Positions 1-5,779 of a stretch of DNA of 7,717 bases are shown here, piece after piece. The notes under the pieces are model-generated. The model was not told the DNA's origin. It saw only the letters and a list, made by a program, of their open reading frames with translations, and did no database searches. The position numbers and the translations under genes were made by a program. The stretch comes from JACMOY01 sp046590855 (GTDB lineage Bacteria; Actinomycetota; Actinomycetes; Actinomycetales; Angustibacteraceae). The stretch lies in the NCBI GenBank assembly GCA_046590855.1, contig JBKJTJ010000013.1, positions 1-7,717 of the forward strand. Direction: 5' to 3'. The stretch's first letter is position 1. Each line of letters opens with the position of its first letter.

Positions 1-476
1 GGCACGTGGTCGAAGTAGCCGGCCTGGTCGACCGGCTCGGGGCTGTCTCCGGGCGTGAACCCCTGCTTGAGCAGGTAGAACTCGATCTCGGGGTGGGTGT
101 AGAACGTGAAGCCGAGGTCGGACGCCTTGTCCAGCGCGCGCTTGAGGACGTTGCGCGGGTCGACGAACGACGGCGTCCCGTCCGGTAGCAGGATGTCGCA
201 GAACATCCGCGCGGTGCCGGGGTTCTCGCCTCGCCAGGGCAGCACCTGGAAGGTCGCCGGGTCGGGCCGCACCAGCATGTCGGCCTCGTACACGCGCGCG
301 AAGCCCTCGATCGCGCTGCCGTCGAACCCGATCCCCTCCGCGAACGCGCCCTCGAGCTCGGCCGGCGCGACCGCCACCGACTTCAGCGTCCCGAGCACGT
401 CGGTGAACCACAGCCGGACGAACCGGATGTCCCGCTCCTCGATGGTGCGGAGCACGAACTCCTGCTGCCTGTCCAT
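1..476 (-). CDS. glnA2: Glutamine synthetase, GlnA2-type (partial, N-terminal 158 codons)
   Basis: This is the N-terminal third of a type I glutamine synthetase family ligase; the gene continues beyond the left edge. The start MDRQQEFVLRTIEERDIRF is typical of the actinobacterial GlnA2 group. The beta-grasp N-domain covers about residues 15-100 and includes FDGSAIEGF (51-59), whose Asp and Ser face the neighbouring subunit's active site. HPEIEF at 128-133 holds the first two metal-binding glutamates (E130, E132) of the catalytic domain. Full-length members are about 450 residues, so roughly two thirds is missing. The family joins glutamate to ammonia with ATP. In Streptomyces coelicolor GlnA2 has been reported to gamma-glutamylate polyamines instead, so the substrate here is open. 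ATG at 474-476 is chosen from family similarity; an in-frame ATG three codons upstream (483-485) is possible. Both a GAGGAG and a -10-like TAGGAT precede it. The adenylylation region lies outside the window. Confidence 0.93.
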   Translation of the reverse strand, partial: MDRQQEFVLRTIEERDIRFVRLWFTDVLGTLKSVAVAPAELEGAFAEGIGFDGSAIEGFARVYEADMLVRPDPATFQVLPWRGENPGTARMFCDILLPDGTPSFVDPRNVLKRALDKASDLGFTFYTHPEIEFYLLKQGFTPGDSPEPVDQAGYFDHV

Positions 477-483
477 GCTCCTC

Positions 484-489
484 ATCCTA
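484..489 (-). promoter_or_regulatory. Possible leaderless -10 box TAGGAT of glnA2 (overlaps an SD-like stretch)
   Basis: Read on the minus strand, TAGGAT is followed by exactly 7 nt (GAGGAGC) and then the ATG. This fits the actinobacterial TANNNT -10 consensus with transcription beginning at the start codon. The same 7 nt also look like a Shine-Dalgarno sequence, so a leadered transcript is equally possible. No convincing -35 is visible; that position falls inside the palindrome at 507-553. Confidence 0.4.
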
Positions 490-506
490 GGTCCGGCTCC
501 CGTGCT

Positions 507-553
507 CGCGGGGGTCCCCCACTCCGGTCCGACCGTAGTGGGGTGCCCCCGCG
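507..553. terminator. Long imperfect palindrome, candidate terminator or dispersed repeat
   Basis: Two 23-nt arms (507-529 and 531-553) are complementary at 20 of 23 positions and are separated by one base. Mismatches are at the 9th, 10th and 18th positions of the left arm. The transcript would form a very stable GC-rich hairpin. It lies after the minus-strand oxidoreductase (stop at 645) and 31-77 nt upstream of the glnA2 start. There is no T-run, which is common for actinobacterial terminators. It could equally be a dispersed intergenic palindrome or an operator-like dyad covering the -35 region of glnA2. The structure is seen directly; the role is inferred. Confidence 0.55.
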
Positions 554-570
554 ACGACCGGGTGTCGTCG
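552..570. terminator. Small hairpin next to the long palindrome
   Basis: CGACGAC at 552-558 pairs perfectly with GTCGTCG at 564-570 around a 5-nt loop. Its left arm shares two bases with the end of the larger palindrome, so the two would compete. It lies about 75 nt after the oxidoreductase stop codon and may be part of that gene's terminator. Confidence 0.35.
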
Positions 571-603
571 TGGACGGACCCAGGGCGGGGCGAGGAGCTC
601 CGT

Positions 604-645
604 TGGCGGGTACGGCGAACGGGCGGGTACGGCGAACGGGCGGGT
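604..645. repeat. 17-bp tandem repeat, about 2.5 copies
   Basis: The unit GGGCGGGTACGGCGAAC is complete at 621-637. It is preceded by a copy differing only in its first base (604-620) and followed by a partial copy, GGGCGGGT (638-645). The last partial copy runs into the stop codon of the minus-strand oxidoreductase. It looks like a local slippage duplication; no function is evident. Confidence 0.8.
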
Positions 646-2198
646 CAGGTGGCGAGGACGGCCATCGCGGCGGCGCGACCGGGGATGCCGCTGACACCGC
701 CGCCGCGACGGGCGCCGGCGCCGCAGAGCAGGACGCGCGGGTGGTCGGTCTCGACCCCCCAGGTGCCGACCTGCTCGTCGGTCTCGGCCCACGGCCAGGC
801 CAGGTCGCGGTGGAAGATGTGGCCGCCCGGCAGGCCGACGTCGGACTCCAGGTCGACCGGGGTCCGGGCCTCCAGGCACGGCTGCCCCGACGGCGCGCTC
901 AGCAGGCAGTCCTCGATCGGCTCTGCGAGCACCGAGTCCAGCGACCGCAGGGTCGCGGCGAGCGCGTCCGCGCGCGCGCCCTCGTTGTCGGTGCGGAACA
1001 GCCGGGCGGGCATGTGCAGACCGAACAGGGTCAGCGTCTGCGCCCCGGACGCGCGCAGCTCGGGGCCCAGGATCGAGGGGTCGGACAGGCTGTGGCAGTA
1101 GATCTCACACGGCGGGACGCTGGGGATGCGGCCCGCAGCGGCCTCGTCGTACGCCGTCTGAAGCTGGTCGTACCCCTCGTTGACGTGGAACGTGCCGCTG
1201 AACGCCGCGCCGGGGTCGACCGTACGGTCGCGCAGCCGCGGCAGCCGCGACAGCAGCATGTTGACCTTGAGCTGGGCGCCCTCGGGCGATGGGCCCGTGG
1301 CGTCGGCGCCCATCAGCCGCGCCAGGGTCTGCGGCGCGCAGCCGGCGAGGACGTGCCCGGCACCGACGACGTGCTCGCGACCGTCGGCGTCGGTGTAGGC
1401 GACCTCGCCGTCCGGCGACACGGACGCGACCTCCGCCCGCGTGACCAGTTGCGCACCCGCGGACGACGCCGCCGCAGCGAGCGCACCGGTGACCGCGCCC
1501 ATCCCGCCGACCGGGACGTCCCAGTCCCCCGTGCCGCCGCCGATCACGTGGTAGAGGAAGCACTTGTTCTGCTGCAAGGACTCTGAGCCTGCAGCGGCGA
1601 AGGTGCCGATGAGCGCGTCGGTCAGGACGACGCCCCGCACCGTGTCGTCGGCGAAGGAACCCTCGATCACCTCGCTCAGCGGACGACGCACCAAGGCGTC
1701 CCAGGCCGTCGCACCGACGCGGGCCCGCATCTCGCGAGACGGCAGCAGCGGCTCGGTGACCGTCGGAAACACCGCGCGTGCGGCAGCCGACGTCATCTCG
1801 TAGAACCGTTGCCAGGCAACGGCTTCGGCATCCGAGCCGGACACTGCCCGGAACGACGTCGCCGTCGCCGCCACGTCGCCGTGGTCGACCAGCAGTCCCT
1901 GCTCGGGCGCTCCGGGCACCGGCGTGTACGACGACACGCGCCGCCGCACCAGCTGCAGCGACAGGCCCAGCTCGTCGACGACCTGCCGTGGCATCAGCGA
2001 GACCAGGTAGCTGTAGCGCGACACCCGCGCGTCCACGCCGGCGAAGGCCTGGGCCGACACGGCCGCCCCGCCGACGTGGTCGAGGCGCTCGAGCACCAGC
2101 ACCGACCGCCCGGCCCGCGCCAGGTACGCCGCGGCAGTCAGCCCGTTGTGCCCCCCGCCCACCACCACCACGTCGTACCGCCCCGGCGTGTGCCCCAT
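645..2198 (-). CDS. PYROXD2 / phytoene desaturase-like FAD-dependent oxidoreductase
   Basis: A 517-residue flavoprotein of the CrtI/PYROXD2 amine-oxidase-like superfamily (COG1233). The N-terminal Rossmann dinucleotide-binding motif VVVGGGHNG is at residues 11-19. The ribose-binding acid E37 follows in LERLDHVGGAA. The C-terminal block has GGHIFHRDLAWPW (458-470) and a second FAD contact, CGAGARRGGGVSGIPG (492-507), both characteristic of the PYROXD2-like branch. No signal peptide or membrane segment is seen, so it is probably cytosolic. Members oxidise or isomerise hydrophobic substrates, but the substrate of this branch is not known. No carotenoid genes (crtB, crtE) are nearby, so a role as true phytoene desaturase is not supported. 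The frame is open upstream to 2249, but the ATG at 2196-2198 is preferred because the flavin fold begins right after it and a TAGGTT box sits 7 nt upstream. It is transcribed away from the thioesterase gene. Confidence 0.88.
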   Translation of the reverse strand: MGHTPGRYDVVVVGGGHNGLTAAAYLARAGRSVLVLERLDHVGGAAVSAQAFAGVDARVSRYSYLVSLMPRQVVDELGLSLQLVRRRVSSYTPVPGAPEQGLLVDHGDVAATATSFRAVSGSDAEAVAWQRFYEMTSAAARAVFPTVTEPLLPSREMRARVGATAWDALVRRPLSEVIEGSFADDTVRGVVLTDALIGTFAAAGSESLQQNKCFLYHVIGGGTGDWDVPVGGMGAVTGALAAAASSAGAQLVTRAEVASVSPDGEVAYTDADGREHVVGAGHVLAGCAPQTLARLMGADATGPSPEGAQLKVNMLLSRLPRLRDRTVDPGAAFSGTFHVNEGYDQLQTAYDEAAAGRIPSVPPCEIYCHSLSDPSILGPELRASGAQTLTLFGLHMPARLFRTDNEGARADALAATLRSLDSVLAEPIEDCLLSAPSGQPCLEARTPVDLESDVGLPGGHIFHRDLAWPWAETDEQVGTWGVETDHPRVLLCGAGARRGGGVSGIPGRAAAMAVLAT

Positions 2199-2205
2199 GG
2201 CGGGC

Positions 2206-2211
2206 AACCTA
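2206..2211 (-). promoter_or_regulatory. Leaderless -10 box TAGGTT of the FAD oxidoreductase
   Basis: On the minus strand TAGGTT is followed by 7 nt (GCCCGCC) and then the ATG at 2198. This matches TANNNT with a transcript starting at or near the start codon. No Shine-Dalgarno sequence is present, which agrees with leaderless translation. A TTGACA-like -35 at normal distance is not clear. Confidence 0.6.
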
Positions 2212-2216
2212 GCCCG

Positions 2217-2222
2217 TACGGT
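2217..2222 (+). promoter_or_regulatory. Leaderless -10 box TACGGT of the thioesterase gene
   Basis: TACGGT is followed by 7 nt (GCTGAGC) and then the ATG at 2230. Only 5 bp separate it from the oppositely oriented -10 of the oxidoreductase gene, so polymerase could hardly occupy both at once. No ribosome-binding site is visible. An in-frame GTG at 2221 is a less likely start because it would overlap this box. Confidence 0.55.
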
Positions 2223-2229
2223 GCTGAGC

Positions 2230-3009
2230 ATGGTCGACGCCTTCTTCACCCCGCTGTCGGACGCCGGTGGTTACCTGGCGGCGGACGCGACCGCCGGGCC
2301 CTGGTCGCCGCGTCACCAGCACGGCGGCCCGCCCTCGGCGCTGCTGGTGCACGAGAGCGAGCGGGCGGCGAGCACCCACACCGGGCGGGACGACCTGGAC
2401 GCGCTGCGCGTCTCGGTCGACTTCCTCGGGCCGGTCCCCGTCGGCGAGGTGAGCGTCCTGACGCGCGTGGTGCGCGCCGGTCGCAGCGCGGTCCTGGTCG
2501 AGGCCGAGCTCTCCGCGGGCGGCCGGGCCGTCCTGCAGTCCCGCACCTGGCTGGTCCGGCGCGCCGACGGCAGCCCGGCCAGCGACGAGCGTCCCGTCGC
2601 GCACCCGGACGACGCGGCCGAGCTGGCCGCCTGGACCTTCCCGTACGGCACCGCGATCGAGTGGCGCCCCGTCAGCGGTGACCCCGTGGGTGCCGGCCCG
2701 GCCACGGTGTGGGCGCGACAGCGGGTGCCGGTGATCGCGGGCGTCGAGCCCAGCGGCCTGCAGCGGGCCGTGTGCGTCGCGGACTCCTCGAGCGGGATCA
2801 GCTCGGAGCTGAGCTGGGACCGGTGGTCGTTCGCCAACGTGGACGTCGACGTCCACCTGGTGCGCCCGGTGGTCGGCGAGTGGGTGCTGCTGGAGTCACG
2901 CACGCGGCTGTCCGCGGGCGGCTCCGGCCTCGCGACCAGCACCCTGCACGACGGGGCGGGAGTCGTGGGCGCCAGCGCCCAGACGCTCGTCGTCCAGGCC
3001 CTCCCCTAG
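2230..3009 (+). CDS. Acyl-CoA thioesterase family protein (double hotdog, TesB-like)
   Basis: A 259-residue protein with the layout of the 4HBT_3 thioesterase-like family. The N-terminal hotdog carries HGGPPSALL at residues 31-39, the stretch that begins the long central helix. VSVDFLGPVPVG at 61-72 is the usual strand after it. The second hotdog (about 160-259) contains LQRAVCVADSSSGIS and ends with HDGAGVVGASAQTLVV, where Q251 aligns with the catalytic glutamine region of TesB-type enzymes. These proteins hydrolyse acyl-CoA thioesters to free acids and CoA in the cytosol; the acyl chain preference cannot be read here. The frame is open back to 2146, but ATG at 2230 fits both the family start and the -10 box 7 nt upstream. 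Ten nucleotides separate its stop from nadE, so read-through into nadE is likely. Confidence 0.85.
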   Translation: MVDAFFTPLSDAGGYLAADATAGPWSPRHQHGGPPSALLVHESERAASTHTGRDDLDALRVSVDFLGPVPVGEVSVLTRVVRAGRSAVLVEAELSAGGRAVLQSRTWLVRRADGSPASDERPVAHPDDAAELAAWTFPYGTAIEWRPVSGDPVGAGPATVWARQRVPVIAGVEPSGLQRAVCVADSSSGISSELSWDRWSFANVDVDVHLVRPVVGEWVLLESRTRLSAGGSGLATSTLHDGAGVVGASAQTLVVQALP

Positions 3010-3012
3010 GCT
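3007..3012 (+). promoter_or_regulatory. Candidate leaderless -10 box TAGGCT of nadE, overlapping the upstream stop codon
   Basis: The TAG stop of the thioesterase gene is itself the first half of TAGGCT, which is followed by 7 nt (CGGTGTC) and the nadE ATG. Spacing matches the other start-proximal boxes in the window, and nadE has no recognisable Shine-Dalgarno sequence. No good -35 is seen, so the box may be weak or a coincidence. Confidence 0.45.
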
Positions 3013-3019
3013 CGGTGTC

Positions 3020-4789
3020 ATGCCGCAGCTGCGCCTCGCCCTGGCCCAGGTCGACGCCGTCGTCGGTGACCTGGCCGGCAACGCCCGGGTCGTCCGCGAG
3101 TGGTCCGCGCGCGCCGCAGCGAAGGGCGCCCACCTGGTGGCGTTCCCCGAGATGATGCTCACCGGCTACCCCGTCGAGGACCTCGCCCTGCGTCGTTCGT
3201 TCGTCGACGCGTCGGTGGCCGGGATCGCCTCTCTCGCAGCGGATCTGGAGGCTGACGGCCTCGGCGCCCTGCCCGTCGTCGTGGGCTACCTCGACCGCGC
3301 CCAGGGCCGCGACGCGGACCCGGACGGTGACGGCGTGGCCGAGGACGGCCGCACCGGCGTCCCCAAGGGCATGCCGCAGAACTGCGTCGCCGTGCTGCAC
3401 GAGGGCCAGGTCGTCGCCCGCTACGCCAAGCACCACCTGCCGAACTACGGCGTGTTCGACGAGTTCCGCATCTTCGTCCCCGGTCACGACCTGACGGTCG
3501 TGCGCGTCGGCGGGGTCGACGTGGCGCTGGCGATCTGCGAGGACCTGTGGCAGGAGGGTGGCCCGGTCGCCAAGACCCGCGAGGCGGGCGCCGAGCTGCT
3601 GCTGGTCGTCAACGCCTCGCCGTACGAGCGGGAGAAGGACGACACCCGGCTCGCGCTGGCTGCGCGCCGTGCGAGCGAGGCCGGCTGCACCCTGGCCTAC
3701 CTCAATCTGGTCGGCGGCCAGGACGAGCTGGTCTTCGACGGTGACTCCGTGGTCGTCTCGGCGGACGGCGAGGTGCTGGCCCGGGGGCCGCAGTTCGCCC
3801 AGGACCTGCTCGTCGTCGACCTCGACCTGGCCGAGGCCACCGTCGACGGCCGTGCCGAGGGCGTCGTGCAGGTCACCGTCAGCGAGGCGCCGGTGCCGGC
3901 GTACGCGCCGCTGCCTGCAGAGCAGGCGCCGCGGCTGGACGACGTCGGCGAGGTCTGGTCGGCGCTGGTCACCGGGCTCGAGGGCTACGTGCGCAAGAAC
4001 GGGTTCCGGTCGGTGGTGCTGGGGGTGTCCGGCGGCATCGACTCGGCCGTGGTGGCGACGCTGGCCGCGGACGCGATCGGCGGCGAGAACGTCGTCGGTG
4101 TCTCGATGCCCAGCGCGTACTCCAGCGAGCACAGCCGGGACGACGCAGCCGACCTGGCCAAGCGGATCGGCGCCGACTACCGGGTGCAGCCGATCGGCGA
4201 GCTGGTGCGGACGTTCCTCGCCGGGCTGCCCCTCACCGGCCTGGCGGAGGAGAACCTGCAGGCGCGGGCTCGCGGGATGATCCTGATGGGCCTGTCGAAC
4301 AGCGAGGGCCACCTCGTGCTCGCGCCGAGCAACAAGAGCGAGCTGGCGGTCGGGTACTCCACGCTGTACGGCGACAGCGTCGGCGGCTTCGCCCCGCTGA
4401 AGGACGTTCCCAAGACGCTCGTGTGGGCACTGGCGCGCTGGCGCAACGCCGAGGCCGAGCGGCGCGGTGAGCTGGCACCCATCCCCGAGAGCTCGATCAG
4501 CAAGCCGCCGTCAGCCGAGCTGCGACCGGGGCAGACCGACCAGGACTCTTTGCCGCCCTACGAGGTGCTCGACCCGGTGCTCGAGGGATACGTCGTCCAC
4601 GCGCAGGGCCGCTCCGAGCTGATCGAGTCCGGCTTCGACCCCGAGGTGGTCGACGCGATCGTCACGCTGGTCGACCGTGCCGAGTGGAAGCGTCGGCAGT
4701 TCGCGCCCGGGCCGAAGATCTCGCCGATCGCCTTCGGGCGCGACCGACGCTTGCCGGTCACCAGCCGCTGGCGCGAGCACACGTCCTAG
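3020..4789 (+). CDS. nadE: Glutamine-dependent NAD+ synthetase
   Basis: A 589-residue two-domain enzyme that makes NAD+ from nicotinic acid adenine dinucleotide, ATP and glutamine, the last step of NAD synthesis. The N-terminal nitrilase-fold glutaminase (about 1-290) shows the Glu-Lys-Cys triad: E44 in FPEMMLTGYP, K137 in YAKHHLPNYGVFDE and C173 in AICEDLW. It supplies ammonia to the C-terminal synthetase. That domain has the PP-loop SGGIDSA starting at S337, then VSMPSAYSS (361-369), APSNKSELAVGYSTLYGD (435-452) and SKPPSAELRPGQTDQDSLPPYE (494-515). Length and domain order fit the actinobacterial long form, so it should not depend on free ammonia. Residues 98-110 form an unusual acidic DPDGDG loop in a variable region. 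ATG at 3020 is supported by conserved N-terminal sequence. panB follows 26 nt downstream, suggesting an operon. Confidence 0.97.
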   Translation: MPQLRLALAQVDAVVGDLAGNARVVREWSARAAAKGAHLVAFPEMMLTGYPVEDLALRRSFVDASVAGIASLAADLEADGLGALPVVVGYLDRAQGRDADPDGDGVAEDGRTGVPKGMPQNCVAVLHEGQVVARYAKHHLPNYGVFDEFRIFVPGHDLTVVRVGGVDVALAICEDLWQEGGPVAKTREAGAELLLVVNASPYEREKDDTRLALAARRASEAGCTLAYLNLVGGQDELVFDGDSVVVSADGEVLARGPQFAQDLLVVDLDLAEATVDGRAEGVVQVTVSEAPVPAYAPLPAEQAPRLDDVGEVWSALVTGLEGYVRKNGFRSVVLGVSGGIDSAVVATLAADAIGGENVVGVSMPSAYSSEHSRDDAADLAKRIGADYRVQPIGELVRTFLAGLPLTGLAEENLQARARGMILMGLSNSEGHLVLAPSNKSELAVGYSTLYGDSVGGFAPLKDVPKTLVWALARWRNAEAERRGELAPIPESSISKPPSAELRPGQTDQDSLPPYEVLDPVLEGYVVHAQGRSELIESGFDPEVVDAIVTLVDRAEWKRRQFAPGPKISPIAFGRDRRLPVTSRWREHTS

Positions 4790-4805
4790 AACCCCTCTGC
4801 CACCT

Positions 4806-4809
4806 GGAG
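4806..4809 (+). promoter_or_regulatory. Ribosome-binding site fixing the GTG start of panB
   Basis: GGAG lies 6 nt before the GTG at 4816 in the 26-nt gap after nadE. It supports GTG 4816 over the in-frame ATG at 4870 (residue 19), which has no comparable site. Confidence 0.65.
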
Positions 4810-4815
4810 AATCGC

Positions 4816-5676
4816 GTGAGCCAGCAGGATGACGAGCAGCCGGCGCCCTACGGCAGCGGTCCGGCGTCGATGAGCTCGGTCAAGCGCGTCCGCGTGCACC
4901 ACCTGCTCGCGATGAAGCAGCGCGGCGAGCGCTGGGCGATGCTGACGGCCTACGACCAGTACGCCGCCGAGATCTTCGACGAGGCGGGCATCCCGGTGCT
5001 GCTCGTCGGCGACTCCGCCGCCAACAACGTCCTCGGGTACGCCACGACCCTGCCGATCACGATGGACGAGATGCTGCCGCTCGTGCGCGCCGTCACCCGC
5101 AGCGCCCGCCGGGCCCTGGTCGTCGCGGACCTGCCGTTCGGCACCTACCAGGGCTCACCGCAGCAGGCGCTGGACGCCGCCACCCGGATGATGAAGGAGG
5201 GGCAGGCCCACGCCGTCAAGCTCGAGGGCGGACGTCGGATCGCCCCCTCGGTCGAGCTGCTGGTCGGTGCCGGCATCCCCGTGATGGCGCACGTGGGTTT
5301 CACCCCGCAGAGCGAGCACACGCTGGGCGGCTACCGCGTGCAGGGCCGCGGCGAGGGCGCCGAGCAGCTGGTCAAGGACGCCTGCGCGCTGCAGGCCGCC
5401 GGTGCCTTCGCCGTCGTCCTCGAGATGGTGCCGGCGCCGGTGGCGGCCCAGGTCACCGAGGTGCTGGACATCCCGACGATCGGCATCGGGGCGGGCCCGA
5501 GCTGCGACGCGCAGGTGCTTGTCTGGCAGGACATGGCGGGCCTGCGCGGCGGTCCGCCCACCCGGTTCGTCAAGCAGTACGCCGACCTGCGCGGCGTCCT
5601 GGGGCAGGCGGCGCGGCAGTACGCGGCCGATGTCAGAGACGCCGCATTCCCCACCTCGGCGCACTCCTTCGACTGA
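4816..5676 (+). CDS. panB: 3-methyl-2-oxobutanoate hydroxymethyltransferase (ketopantoate hydroxymethyltransferase)
   Basis: A 286-residue TIM-barrel enzyme that transfers a hydroxymethyl group from 5,10-methylene-tetrahydrofolate to 2-oxoisovalerate, the first committed step of pantothenate and CoA synthesis. Conserved blocks in order: MLTAYDQYAAEIFDEAGI (42-59), VGDSAANNVLGY (64-75), VADLPFGTYQ (103-112), VKLEGG (134-139), MAHVGFTPQS (157-166), LEMVPAPVA (202-210) and GIGAGPSCDAQVLVWQDM (223-240). The expected Mg2+ ligands are D66, D105 and E137, and E203 is the likely catalytic acid. All are present. One family-conserved glycine after the CD pair is alanine here (A232). The first 20 residues are a variable extension before VKRVRVHHLLAMK. 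GTG is chosen as start because of the GGAG site. It probably shares a transcript with nadE. Confidence 0.95.
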   Translation: MSQQDDEQPAPYGSGPASMSSVKRVRVHHLLAMKQRGERWAMLTAYDQYAAEIFDEAGIPVLLVGDSAANNVLGYATTLPITMDEMLPLVRAVTRSARRALVVADLPFGTYQGSPQQALDAATRMMKEGQAHAVKLEGGRRIAPSVELLVGAGIPVMAHVGFTPQSEHTLGGYRVQGRGEGAEQLVKDACALQAAGAFAVVLEMVPAPVAAQVTEVLDIPTIGIGAGPSCDAQVLVWQDMAGLRGGPPTRFVKQYADLRGVLGQAARQYAADVRDAAFPTSAHSFD

Positions 5677-5716
5677 ATCCGCTGCGCCAGACCGGATGCA
5701 CGCGAGGTCTTCCCGT

Positions 5717-5745
5717 TTCGCCGGCTTCGTGTCAGGCTCGGCGAA
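5717..5745. promoter_or_regulatory. Short dyad upstream of the metallopeptidase gene
   Basis: TTCGCCG (5717-5723) and CGGCGAA (5739-5745) are perfect inverted copies 15 nt apart. They lie in the 103-bp gap between panB and the protease gene, 34 nt before its start. The dyad could be a weak terminator for panB or an operator for the protease; chance is not excluded. The gap contains no TA dinucleotide, so no standard -10 box is seen. Confidence 0.3.
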
Positions 5746-5765
5746 CCAACCGGGGGACCCACCTG

Positions 5766-5771
5766 AAGGAG
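5766..5771 (+). promoter_or_regulatory. Strong Shine-Dalgarno AAGGAG of the metallopeptidase gene
   Basis: AAGGAG lies 8 nt before GTG 5780 and is the best ribosome-binding site in the window. It fixes the GTG start, which is directly followed by a signal peptide. This gene therefore uses leadered translation, unlike several neighbours. Confidence 0.8.
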
Positions 5772-5779
5772 ACACCCAC

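Noticed and set aside
477..644. GlnR-type operator in front of glnA2
   Set aside because: I looked for the AT-containing GlnR half-sites and found none in this GC-rich gap; the palindrome there has a different sequence.
106..1586. Long plus-strand open frames over glnA2 and the FAD oxidoreductase
   Set aside because: They are antisense to genes with strong family motifs and encode Arg/Ser/Ala-rich sequence without domains.
645..2198. Carotenoid biosynthesis locus (true phytoene desaturase)
   Set aside because: The C-terminal motifs fit the PYROXD2-like branch and no phytoene synthase, GGPP synthase or cyclase gene is near.
2199..2249. N-terminal extension of the FAD oxidoreductase to 2249
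   Set aside because: The extra 17 residues are not part of the flavin fold, would overlap the thioesterase start, and the TAGGTT box would then lie inside the gene.
2798..4312. A 504-codon open frame on the minus strand opposite nadE and the thioesterase
   Set aside because: Its protein is compositionally odd (rich in R, G, H, Q and V), has no recognisable motif, and it mirrors two clearly conserved plus-strand genes; long antisense frames are normal in high-GC DNA.
5677..5697. ATCCG/CGGAT inverted repeat just after panB as a terminator
   Set aside because: Only a 5-bp stem with an 11-nt loop, well within chance for this composition.
5402..5779. Upstream extension of the metallopeptidase frame to 5402
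   Set aside because: It overlaps the end of panB, is Arg/Ser-rich, and would hide the signal peptide that follows a strong Shine-Dalgarno at 5766.
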